Assembly (NCBI GenBank): GCA_020852055.1
Contig: JADZBP010000023.1
Span: 1-53,063, forward strand
Length of the DNA stretch: 53,063 bases
From: Candidatus Latescibacterota bacterium
Lineage (GTDB): Bacteria > Latescibacterota > UBA2968 > UBA8231
Reading direction: 5' to 3'
How positions within the stretch are numbered: the first letter of the stretch is position 1; each line of letters starts with the position of its first letter. The notes under the pieces were generated by a model. It saw nothing but the letters and a program-made list of their open reading frames with translations. It searched no databases and was not told where the DNA came from. Shown in pieces: positions 43,229-51,331 of this stretch. The position numbers and the translations under genes were made by a program.

Positions 43229-44685
43229 TGCGCTTGACGTGGCGGCTCGACGCCGTCTGGATTGGCCTGGTGTGTTGGGCGCTGCTGGTCGGGACCGCCC
43301 GGGCCCAGGAAGACTATTTCGAGCTGCGCGGCGCCCTGCACATCCACACCAATTACGGCACTGGCAAGGAGAGCATCGAGCAGATCGCCCGGTTGGCCGA
43401 GGAGCACGGGGTGGACGTGCTCGTGATTGCCGAGGACCCCGTGCTGCGGGTGCGGTACGGGCTGCCGCTGCTGCGCAACCTCTGGCCCTTCTGCTATACC
43501 CGCACCCTGCCGGCCCCCTATACCGAGGGCACCCTGCACGAATACCTCCAGGAGATCAAGGAGGTGGCTGCCAGGCACCCCAAGCTGGTGATGCTCGACG
43601 GCCTGGAGTCGAATCCCTTCTACTACTGGGATGTGGACCTGTCCACCCGCACCTGGACCCTCAATTCCTTCGACAAACACATCGTCGCCCTCAACCTGAG
43701 CGAGGAGGATTACGCCAACCTGCCTGATCTGCACGGGCCGGGCAATCTGTATTGGCATTGGACCAGCCTGTTGCTGCTCTGGCCCCTGATCGGGGTGGCT
43801 TACGGGCTCTACCTGGGGGGAAGCCATCCGCGCGCTTTGCGCCTGGCGGTGCTGGTGATCTCGGTGCTGTGCCTGATCAACAATTTCCCCTTCAAGGTCG
43901 CCTACATGGACCAGTACAACGGCAACCCGGGTCCAGGCCCGTACCAGCGCTACATCGACTACGTCAACAGCCGTGGCGGCATGGTGCTCTGGCCCCATGT
44001 CGAGGCCAGATCGGGCATTCCCCCCGAAGACATCCTGGGCCTGGCCCATATCGTCAGCGCGACCCCGCCCCATCCCGAGGATCTGGTCGACACCTACGAC
44101 TACACCGCCTTTGCCGCGCTCTATGCCGACAATATCACCGCTACCGAGCCGGGCCGGCAGTGGGATACAGTGCTGGCGCAGTACGTGGCCGGCCAGCGGC
44201 CCAAGCCGATCTGGGGCGAGGGGGAGATCGACTACCACTGGGACCAGAAGGGCAACCGGATCCACGACATCCTCACCGTTTTCCTAGTGAAGGAGCGCAC
44301 CCCCCAGGCGGTGCTGGACGCCCTGCGCCTGGGGCGGATGTACGCGGTGCGCGGGGGGGACGAGCAACTGGTGTTGGATACCTTCGAGGTGGAGAGCGAG
44401 ATGCGCCGCGGCATCGCCGGGGAGGACATTCCCAGCCAGGGTCTGGCCCGGATCTCGATGCGCATTGACAAACTGAACGGCAGACAGGAGGAGGTCAAAC
44501 TGCGGCTGATCAAATCCGGCCAGGTGATCGCCCAGTTCAACGGGCTCACCCCCCTCGAGTTCCAGCAGGTGGATACCGGTATCCGGCCGGGGGAAAAGGT
44601 CTACTACCGCTTGCTGGCGCAGAGCAAAAGCTCGCGGCTGACCTCCAACCCCATCTTCGTGACCGGCACGGGGGGTTCGCCTTGA
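43228..44685 (+). CDS. Secreted or membrane PHP-domain protein with helices inserted in the domain
   Basis: 485 residues. An N-terminal signal sequence or anchor (about 8-26, ending TARAQ) is followed by a PHP metal-binding start GALHIHTNYGTG (H38, H40) and VDVLVIAED. At about 176-198 and 203-222 two strongly hydrophobic helices interrupt the domain. The PHP element RGGMVLWPHVEA (H257) comes after them. The C-terminal part is beta-rich (EVESEMRRG, EKVYYRLLAQ). PHP proteins of this branch (CehA/McbA-like) are metal phosphoesterases. A phosphoesterase acting on a lipid-linked or phosphorylated glycan would fit the locus, but this is inference. Confidence 0.75.
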   Translation: MRLTWRLDAVWIGLVCWALLVGTARAQEDYFELRGALHIHTNYGTGKESIEQIARLAEEHGVDVLVIAEDPVLRVRYGLPLLRNLWPFCYTRTLPAPYTEGTLHEYLQEIKEVAARHPKLVMLDGLESNPFYYWDVDLSTRTWTLNSFDKHIVALNLSEEDYANLPDLHGPGNLYWHWTSLLLLWPLIGVAYGLYLGGSHPRALRLAVLVISVLCLINNFPFKVAYMDQYNGNPGPGPYQRYIDYVNSRGGMVLWPHVEARSGIPPEDILGLAHIVSATPPHPEDLVDTYDYTAFAALYADNITATEPGRQWDTVLAQYVAGQRPKPIWGEGEIDYHWDQKGNRIHDILTVFLVKERTPQAVLDALRLGRMYAVRGGDEQLVLDTFEVESEMRRGIAGEDIPSQGLARISMRIDKLNGRQEEVKLRLIKSGQVIAQFNGLTPLEFQQVDTGIRPGEKVYYRLLAQSKSSRLTSNPIFVTGTGGSP

Positions 44686-45377
44686 TCGCCGCCATCCACC
44701 AGCCCCAGTACCTGCCTTGGCTGGGCTATTTCGACAAGATGGACCAGGCCGGCTGCTTCGTGCTGCTGGACAACGTCCAGTACAAGCGCCGCGAGTGGCA
44801 GAACCGCAACCGCATCAAAACCGCCGGCGGGGTACAATGGCTGACGGTGCCGGTGAGCGGGGAGTACCTGGCCCTGATCAATGCCGTGGCCGTGGAACAG
44901 GGCGAGAACTGGCGGCACAAACACCTCGAGTCCCTGCGCCACGCCTACCACCGGGCGGCCTGCTGGCCGCCGGCCGCCGCATCGCTGGAGGCCTTTTTCG
45001 GGTCTTCGTGGGCCATGCTCAGCCAGGCCAACGCCGCTTCTATCGACTGGTTGCGCGGGCAGCTGGGCATCACCACCCCCCTGCGCTGGGCCTCCGAGAT
45101 GGCCGGGCTCAGCGAGGACCCCACCGGCCGCCTGGTGGACATCTGTCGCGCCGTGGGCGCCGACACCTACCTGTCCGGGGTGGACGGGGCCAATTATATG
45201 GATCTGGGCCAGTTTGCCGCCGCCGGCATTGGCGTTATTTTTCAACACTACGAACATCCGGTCTACCCGCAGTTGCACGGCGACTTCGCCTCGCACCTGT
45301 CGGCCCTGGACCTGGTGCTCAACTGCGGGCCCCGGAGCCTGGAGATCCTGAGAAGCGGAAGGAGGAACGCCACGTGA
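44682..45377 (+). CDS. WbqC-like family protein
   Basis: 231 residues, TTG start at 44682 overlapping the previous stop. IAAIHQPQYLPWLGYFDKM, LLDNVQYKRREWQNRNRIK, WLTVPV and YLSGVDGANYMD are hallmarks of the WbqC family (PF08889). The family occurs in O-antigen and glycan loci, often beside DegT aminotransferases, and its chemistry is not well defined. It sits here with a PIG-L deacetylase and a DegT aminotransferase, which suggests synthesis or acylation of an amino sugar. Confidence 0.9.
   Translation: MIAAIHQPQYLPWLGYFDKMDQAGCFVLLDNVQYKRREWQNRNRIKTAGGVQWLTVPVSGEYLALINAVAVEQGENWRHKHLESLRHAYHRAACWPPAAASLEAFFGSSWAMLSQANAASIDWLRGQLGITTPLRWASEMAGLSEDPTGRLVDICRAVGADTYLSGVDGANYMDLGQFAAAGIGVIFQHYEHPVYPQLHGDFASHLSALDLVLNCGPRSLEILRSGRRNAT
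45359..45365 (+). promoter_or_regulatory. Ribosome binding site that marks a GTG start
   Basis: AAGGAGG, eight bases before GTG at 45374. It sets the start of the PIG-L deacetylase inside the end of the WbqC-like gene. Confidence 0.75.
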
Positions 45378-45988
45378 ACATCCTGGCCATCGGCGCCCAC
45401 CCGGACGACCTGGAGTACGGCTGCGCCGGCACCCTGATCCAGCACGCCCACCGGGGCGATGCGGTGTATCTGATGATTGTCACCGACGGCGACAAGGGCG
45501 GTGACGCCGAGTTGCGCCGGCGCGAGCAGTTGGAGGCGGCCAAGATCATCGGGGCCAGGGACGTGTTCTTCGGCGGTTTCCCCGACACCCGTTTCGAGTG
45601 TAACCGCGAGTCCATCACCCGCATCGAGGCGATCATCAAGCAGGTCAAGGCCGACACGGTCTACACCCATTTCGGCACCGACACCCACCAGGACCACCGG
45701 GCCATCGCCCAGGCGGTGGTGCCGGCCGCCCGCTCGGTGCCCAACCTGATCTTTTTCGAGGGGCTCTCCTCGCAGGACTTCATCCCCACCGTCTTTGTCG
45801 ATATCGGCCGGGTGATCAACCAGAAGATGGCCGCCCTCGAAGCGCACTCCTCGCAGGTGCACAAGACCAATATCCAGAACATGTCCATCCTCGATATCTC
45901 GCGCTCCGCCGCCAATTTCCGCGGCATCCAGGGGCGGGTGACCTATGCCGAGGGGTTTGTGCCGCTGCGCTACTTCATCCAGCTGTGA
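45374..45988 (+). CDS. PIG-L/LmbE-family deacetylase
   Basis: 204 residues, GTG start. ILAIGAHPDDLEYGCAGTL carries the zinc motif HPDD, THFGTDTHQDHRA supplies the later His ligands, and VYLMIVTDGDKGG is typical. These enzymes remove the acetyl group from N-acetylglucosaminyl compounds. The likely role in this locus is N-deacetylation of a sugar nucleotide or lipid-linked sugar. The exact substrate cannot be read. Confidence 0.93.
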   Translation: MNILAIGAHPDDLEYGCAGTLIQHAHRGDAVYLMIVTDGDKGGDAELRRREQLEAAKIIGARDVFFGGFPDTRFECNRESITRIEAIIKQVKADTVYTHFGTDTHQDHRAIAQAVVPAARSVPNLIFFEGLSSQDFIPTVFVDIGRVINQKMAALEAHSSQVHKTNIQNMSILDISRSAANFRGIQGRVTYAEGFVPLRYFIQL

Positions 45989-46001
45989 AAGGCCGTCCCC
46001 G

Positions 46002-47114
46002 ATGAAAGTGCCGATGAACGATCTGCGCCTGCAGCACGCCGCCATCCGGACCGAGATGGAGGCTGCCCTGGCCCAGGTGATGGCCAATTGTTCCTTCATC
46101 CTCGGGCCAGCGGTCGCGGCCTTCGAGCAGGCCTATGCGGCCTTCTGCGGGGTCGGGCACTGCGTGGGGGTCAGCAATGGCACCGACGCGCTCAAGCTGG
46201 CCCTGCGCGCCGCTGGGGTGGGCCGGGGGGACGAGGTGATCACCACTCCCCACACCTTCGCCGCCACCATCGAGGCCATCTGCGAGCTGGGTGCCAAACC
46301 GGTGCTGGCCGACATCGAGCCGCGGTACTTCAGCATCGACCCCGCCCAGGTGGCCCGCCTGGTGACCCCGCGCACCCGCGCGCTGCTGCCGGTGCATATC
46401 TATGGCCACCCGGCCGACATGGATCCCCTGACCGAGCTGGCGGCCCGCCACGGCCTGGCCCTGATCGAGGATGCGGCCCAGGCCCAGGGGGCCCGGTACA
46501 AGGGGCGCCGGGCAGGATCGCTGGGTCTGGCCGCCTGCTTCAGCTTTTACCCGGGCAAGAACCTGGGGGCCTACGGCGACGCCGGCGGCCTCACCACTAG
46601 CGACGCCGATCTCGCCGCCAAGGTGCGGCTCCTGCGCAACCACGGCCAGGACCCGGCAAAGAAATTCTTCTACCAGGAGCCAGGGTACAACCACCGCATG
46701 GACGGTTTCCAGGGCGCGGTGCTGGGGGTGAAGTTGCCCTACCTGGAGGGCTGGAACGAGCGCCGCCGGCAGTTGGCCGCCCGCTACCGGCAGGGTCTGC
46801 AGGAGGTGGCGGAACTGGTACTGCCTGCCGAGGCTGAGTACGCCCACCACGTCTACCATCTCTACGTAGTGCGGGCGCAGGACCGCGACCGCCTGGCCGC
46901 GGCCCTGAAACAGGCCGGCATCGACACGGCGGTGCAGTATCCCCACCCCTTGCACCTGACGGCGGCGTACGCTTCCCTCGGCTACGGCCCCGGCGCCCTG
47001 CCCGAGTGTGAACGGGCCTGCTCCCAGATCCTCTCCCTGCCCATGTTTCCCGAGCTGGAGGAGGCGCAGGTGGATTTTGTCGCCGAGCAGATCCGGCGCC
47101 ACTACCGGGGCTGA
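46002..47114 (+). CDS. DegT/DnrJ/EryC1-family sugar aminotransferase
   Basis: 370 residues from ATG at 46002 (46014 is an alternative). VPMNDLRLQHA start, GVSNGTDALKLALRA, IEDAAQAQGA, FYPGKNLGAYGDAG with the PLP Lys, and YNHRMDGFQGAVLG are family marks. It transfers an amino group to a keto-sugar nucleotide. No partner dehydratase or epimerase lies in the window, so the keto-sugar must come from elsewhere. Confidence 0.95.
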   Translation: MKVPMNDLRLQHAAIRTEMEAALAQVMANCSFILGPAVAAFEQAYAAFCGVGHCVGVSNGTDALKLALRAAGVGRGDEVITTPHTFAATIEAICELGAKPVLADIEPRYFSIDPAQVARLVTPRTRALLPVHIYGHPADMDPLTELAARHGLALIEDAAQAQGARYKGRRAGSLGLAACFSFYPGKNLGAYGDAGGLTTSDADLAAKVRLLRNHGQDPAKKFFYQEPGYNHRMDGFQGAVLGVKLPYLEGWNERRRQLAARYRQGLQEVAELVLPAEAEYAHHVYHLYVVRAQDRDRLAAALKQAGIDTAVQYPHPLHLTAAYASLGYGPGALPECERACSQILSLPMFPELEEAQVDFVAEQIRRHYRG

Positions 47115-47118
47115 GCGC

Positions 47119-48315
47119 ATGAGTGAGCAGACTCCGGACACCGCTGCCCAGCGGCCGGCCTTCCGCTTCAACTTCGACAAGGTCATCATCCTGCTTTTTG
47201 TGGCCTTTCTCTTCAGCGAGGAGGCCCGCAACCTGCTCAGCGGCTCGGGGCTGAAGTGGGCCTATCTGCTGCTGCTGGCCTTCGGCATCGGCTATGTGCT
47301 CACCCAGCCGGTATACTGGCTGGCCCACCGGCTGGACCTGGTGGACGTGCCGCGGGGCCGCAAGGCCCACCGAGCCCCTACGGCGCTGCTGGGCGGGGTG
47401 GTGGTGTACCTGGCCTTCGCCATCACCGTGCTGTGGAATTTCAGTTTCAGCACCCAGCTCAAGGGGGTGGCCCTGGCCGGCACCCTGGTTTTTGTCATGG
47501 GGCTGATCGACGACTGGCGGGGGCTGGCCGCCCCGGTGAAACTGGCCTGCCAGCTGGGGGCGGTGGTCATCCTCATCAAATACGGGGTGGTGATCAGTTT
47601 TTTCCCCCACGGCCCCTGGGGGGATGCCGGCGAGTGGCTGCTGACGGCCCTGTGGGTGGTGGGCATCACCAACGCGGTCAACTACCTCGACGGCATGGAC
47701 GGGCTGGCGGCGGGCAGTTGTGCCATCAACGCCTTCTTCTTCAGCCTGGTGGCCCTGCAGAATCACCACGACTTCATGGTCTATCTGGCCCTGCCGCTGC
47801 TGGGCAGTTGCCTGAGCTTTCTGCCCTACAATTTCCGCTTCCGCCAGCCGGCCCTGATCTTCCTGGGGGATGCGGGCAGCAACTTCCTCGGTTTTATGAT
47901 GGCCTCGCTGGGTATCATGGGCGACTGGGCCGGCGACGAGCTGGTGAAACTCATCGTGCCGGTGCTGATCCTGGGGGTGCCCATCTTCGATATGAGCTTC
48001 ACCTCCTTCATGCGCATCTGGCACGGCCAGGTCCGCAGCGTGGGCGAGTGGCTTTCCTACGCGGGGCGGGACCATATCCACCACCGCCTCGAAGCCCTGC
48101 GTATCGGCCGGGGTGGGGCCGTGCTGGTGATCTATGCGGTGACCACCTGGTTGGGTCTGTCGGCGCTGGTGTTAAAAAACGCCACCGGACTCAACGCCCT
48201 GATGCAGGTGGCCCAGTCGGTGATCGTGTTCCTGCTCCTGGGTTTCTTCATGGTGTTTGTCGAGCGCCAGTACACCGCCATCGAGCAGCAGGCCCAGGAC
48301 CCCAAAGGCAAATAG
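47119..48315 (+). CDS. Undecaprenyl-phosphate sugar-1-phosphate transferase, WecA/TagO type
   Basis: 398 residues, about ten membrane helices. LIDDW (D131, D132), NAVNYLDGMDGLAAG (N185-D194), FLGDAGSNFLGF and HIHHRLEAL (H319-H322) place it in the polyprenyl-phosphate N-acetylhexosamine-1-phosphate transferase family. The HIHH form of the last motif is that of WecA/TagO; MraY has a different loop there. It would start the polysaccharide by putting a HexNAc-1-phosphate on undecaprenyl phosphate. It is not a replacement for the missing mraY by motif. It is the last gene of the polysaccharide locus. Confidence 0.92.
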   Translation: MSEQTPDTAAQRPAFRFNFDKVIILLFVAFLFSEEARNLLSGSGLKWAYLLLLAFGIGYVLTQPVYWLAHRLDLVDVPRGRKAHRAPTALLGGVVVYLAFAITVLWNFSFSTQLKGVALAGTLVFVMGLIDDWRGLAAPVKLACQLGAVVILIKYGVVISFFPHGPWGDAGEWLLTALWVVGITNAVNYLDGMDGLAAGSCAINAFFFSLVALQNHHDFMVYLALPLLGSCLSFLPYNFRFRQPALIFLGDAGSNFLGFMMASLGIMGDWAGDELVKLIVPVLILGVPIFDMSFTSFMRIWHGQVRSVGEWLSYAGRDHIHHRLEALRIGRGGAVLVIYAVTTWLGLSALVLKNATGLNALMQVAQSVIVFLLLGFFMVFVERQYTAIEQQAQDPKGK

Positions 48316-48415
48316 CCGGCCGTGGCAGAAAGGCCTGGGGCGGCTAGCCAGAACTGCCGATAGTCTGGATAAAGGGTCGGGGAAACACGGCAACCTGTTG
48401 GGGGAGCACGGGTGA

Positions 48416-48444
48416 TTGCGCCGTGCCGTCCCACCGTGTTATAT
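48416..48444 (+). promoter_or_regulatory. Sigma-70-type promoter before the L,D-transpeptidase gene
   Basis: TTGCGC (48416-48421), 17 bases, TTATAT (48439-48444). It lies in the 179-base gap behind the WecA-like gene and leaves a leader of about 45 bases. The rest of the gap holds only a weak hairpin (TAGCCG/CGGCTA near 48314-48346) without T-run. Confidence 0.6.
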
Positions 48445-48494
48445 TTGCAGCCCCGCTCCTCCCCGGCACCACCCCGTAAGCCCTGTCTGGTCCC

Positions 48495-49391
48495 ATGCTG
48501 AGATACCTATTCCTGCTCTTCCTGCTCTGCGCCGCCCCTGCAGGGGTGTTGGCCAAGAGCACGCCCACCCATGTGGTCAAACGCGGCGATACCCTGATCA
48601 ACATCGCCGCCCGCTACCAGCTCAGCGTGCGCCAACTGCGGCAGTGGAACGGTCTGCACGGCGACCGGCTCGCCATCGGTCAGCAACTGACCCTGTCCGG
48701 GCAGAACCAGCCGATCGCCTTCCAGCAGTTCCGGCCCAAACCCGCCAAAAAGAAGGTGAAAAAGGTCGCGACGGTCCCCAGATCACGGGAGGCCGATGCG
48801 GTGCTGCAGGCCCGGTTCGCCGCCTGGAGCGACTCGGCCATCGCCCTGTCGCGGCGGCGCGGGGGGTATGCACTGGTGGTCAACAAGCAGGAAAGGCAGA
48901 TGGACGTGTATCTGGCCGGGGAGCGTATCTCCACGCTGCCGGTGGCCATCGGCAGCACCGATGCCGAGCAACTGGTGGACCGCCGCCAGGCCAACGACTA
49001 CCATCTCAAGGAAGGCCTCTTCCATCTCTCCGAGGTCTCCTGGTCGCGCCGGGTGGCCAAATGGGACTGCGTGTGGATGCGCATCCACACGGTGGAGGCG
49101 GCCAAACGCGATTATGGCGAGGTCTTCGGCGCCGAGGGGCGCCGCCGGATCGAGTCCTGGGAGGCCAGCCACGGCGCCATCCGCAGCGACGGGGATGTGC
49201 AGGGTTTCAACCGGGCCCATCCCGGAGCGCATATCTGGCGCGGCCTGGGGGTGCACGGCGGGGGCGCTGACTACGACTGGACCGAGGGGTGTGTGGCGCT
49301 GGACCGCAAGAATATCCGCTGGCTCTACGACCGGTTGAGCAAGATGTCCGACCACGGCGTCGGGACCCCTATTGCCGTGGTGCGTTATTGA
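48495..49391 (+). CDS. L,D-transpeptidase (YkuD fold) with LysM domain
   Basis: 298 residues. Signal peptide (1-20, ending GVLA), a LysM peptidoglycan-binding domain (about 25-69, THVVKRGDTLINIAARY), a Lys-rich linker, and a YkuD catalytic domain starting YALVVNKQERQMDVYLAG with GVHGGG and TEGCVAL (C266 nucleophile). It would form 3-3 cross-links at meso-DAP or attach a protein to the wall, which agrees with the DAP-type MurE. It has its own promoter and a strong terminator behind it. Confidence 0.93.
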   Translation: MLRYLFLLFLLCAAPAGVLAKSTPTHVVKRGDTLINIAARYQLSVRQLRQWNGLHGDRLAIGQQLTLSGQNQPIAFQQFRPKPAKKKVKKVATVPRSREADAVLQARFAAWSDSAIALSRRRGGYALVVNKQERQMDVYLAGERISTLPVAIGSTDAEQLVDRRQANDYHLKEGLFHLSEVSWSRRVAKWDCVWMRIHTVEAAKRDYGEVFGAEGRRRIESWEASHGAIRSDGDVQGFNRAHPGAHIWRGLGVHGGGADYDWTEGCVALDRKNIRWLYDRLSKMSDHGVGTPIAVVRY

Positions 49392-49411
49392 ACCTCGCCA
49401 TGCCCATGTGC

Positions 49412-49444
49412 GACCTCCCGGCCTGGAGCCGGGGGGTCTTTTTT
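49412..49444 (+). terminator. Rho-independent terminator behind the L,D-transpeptidase gene
   Basis: GACCTCCCGGC (49412-49422) pairs with GCCGGGGGGTC (49428-49438) with a single T-G wobble and a 5-base loop. Six T follow (49439-49444). The rpiB ribosome site comes directly after. Confidence 0.9.
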
Positions 49445-49458
49445 GTGAGGAGGCGCAG

Positions 49459-49935
49459 ATGAGACTGGCCATCGGCGGCGACCACGCGGGGTTTCCGATG
49501 AAAGGCCCGGTGGTGGCGCTCTTATCGGCTTGGGGGCACCAGGTGGCGGATCTCGGCACCCATTCGGCGGCACCGGTGGATTTCCCCGACATCGCCCAGG
49601 CGGTGTGCGCCGCGATCAAGGAGGGACAGGCCGAGCGGGGGGTGTTGGTGTGCGGCACCGGGGTGGGGGCCTGCATCGCCGGCAACAAGATCCCCGGCAT
49701 CCGCGCGGCCCTGTGCCACGACGTCTACTCCGCCCATCAGTGTGTCGAGCACGACGATGTGAACCTGCTCTGCCTGGGGGCGCAGATCATCGGCATCAAA
49801 CTGGCCGAGGAGGTATTGCAGGCCTTTCTCGGGGCGCGCTTCAGCACCGAGGAGCACTTCCGCCGGCGGGTGGCCAAACTGGCGGAGCTGGAGCGCCTGG
49901 CCGCCCGCGAACTGGGCGGCCCAGCCCCCGGCTAG
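49459..49935 (+). CDS. rpiB: Ribose-5-phosphate isomerase B
   Basis: 158 residues of the RpiB/LacAB family: IGGDHAGF (D8, H9) and VCGTGVG with C65, the catalytic Cys typical of RpiB. It interconverts ribulose-5-phosphate and ribose-5-phosphate. LCLGAQIIG follows as usual. GGAGG stands before the start at 49459. Because a terminator lies only 15 bases upstream, transcription must start inside or after it, or depend on read-through. Confidence 0.93.
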   Translation: MRLAIGGDHAGFPMKGPVVALLSAWGHQVADLGTHSAAPVDFPDIAQAVCAAIKEGQAERGVLVCGTGVGACIAGNKIPGIRAALCHDVYSAHQCVEHDDVNLLCLGAQIIGIKLAEEVLQAFLGARFSTEEHFRRRVAKLAELERLAARELGGPAPG

Positions 49936-50863
49936 AGCAGGCCTTTCTGCCGCAAGAGGCGGCGGGTGCGCCGCTGGCCATTGGCGTCGAGCACGGCCCC
50001 CGAGTCGCGGATGGGGCCGCCGGCCAGGCCCATCATTTCCAGGCCCCCCTTGAGCATCTGGTTCCCCAGTTCGCCGCGCAGCGCGGTGAGGGGCTCGAAG
50101 TAGTCCCGCCAAACCATGGCCCGGGCCCAGTCGGCGGTGGCGGCCACCTGGTGCAGGGCGATGGATTGGGCGAGGGTGAGATTGGCCATGCCGGTGGTGA
50201 AGCCCACCGCCCCGGCCAGGTAGTAATAGGGCACCATGTTCTCCCCGCCGCCGGTAACGATGGGCAGGGTGCCCCCGGTCAGACGGATGCCGGTGCGGAC
50301 CCAGTCCACGGCGCCGCTCTCTTCCTTGATGGCCACGACCTGGTCCAGGCGCGCCAGGCGTTGGGGCAGGGCCGGCGAGAGCGCCTGATTGGGGGCGCGG
50401 AAGGGCAGGACCCCGATATCGATGGTCTGGCAGATGGCGCGGTGATGGGCCCACAGGCGGCCTCGCCCTGCTTGACCAGCGGCGGGTGGGGCATCACCAG
50501 CACCGCGTCGCACCCCACCTCCTGGGCGGCCCGGGCCATGGCCGCCGCCGTGGCGGTGGAACCGCCCACCCCGCAGATCACCCGGCACCGGCCGGCAGCT
50601 CCGGCCACCGCCGCCTGGGCCAGGGCCCTGACCTCGGCGGGGGTGAGGGAGTGAAACTCCCCGGAACCGCCGCAGATGACCAGCAGCTTATCGCCGGCGA
50701 CCCGGGAAAAAAAGCGGGTGTTGGTTTCCATGCCTGCCAGGTCCGGGGCGAACTTGCCCTGGCGATTGCGCTGGCGGCAGAAGGGGGTCATCACAAAGAC
50801 ATAGACCCCGCTGGCGCCAAAGTCCCGGCGGCGGGGCGGCAGTTGGTTGGCGGGCGTTTTCAT
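49932..50863 (-). pseudogene. DapA/N-acetylneuraminate lyase-family gene broken by a frameshift
   Basis: Two minus-strand frames together make one TIM-barrel lyase of about 310 residues. The first (50863 down to about 50461) has GVYVFVMTPFC, GGSGEFHSLTPAEV and CDAVLVMPHPPLVKQGE. The second continues with AHHRAICQTIDIGVLPFRAP, VVAIKEESGAVDWVR (Schiff-base Lys) and NQMLKGGLEMMGL. The switch occurs near 50455-50465, where GAGGCCGCC could derive from GAGGGCCGCC by loss of one G. The start is ATG 50863. The family includes dihydrodipicolinate synthase and deoxyglucarate dehydratase; GGSGEFHSLT leans to the latter. Sequencing error is an equal explanation. It overlaps the rpiB 3' end by 4 bases, convergently. 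Confidence 0.82.
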
Positions 50864-50869
50864 CGGCAT

Positions 50870-50875
50870 CTCCTT
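50870..50875 (-). promoter_or_regulatory. Ribosome binding site that decides the lyase start
   Basis: AAGGAG touches the first ATG (50869) with no spacer, but stands six bases before the second ATG (50863). The second is therefore the better start. Confidence 0.65.
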
Positions 50876-50905
50876 CCCCTATCGGGCAATGTACCAAAGT
50901 GCCTG

Positions 50906-51322
<417 letters not shown>

Positions 51323-51331
51323 CCGCCAGTC

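Noticed and set aside
47119..48315. The polyprenyl-phosphate transferase as the missing MraY
   Set aside because: The HIHHRL motif and the overall pattern are those of WecA/TagO-type enzymes, and the gene ends the glycan locus.
49932..50869. Two separate small genes at the lyase locus
   Set aside because: Each frame carries only half of a single TIM-barrel family, the halves are complementary, and a single inserted base joins them.
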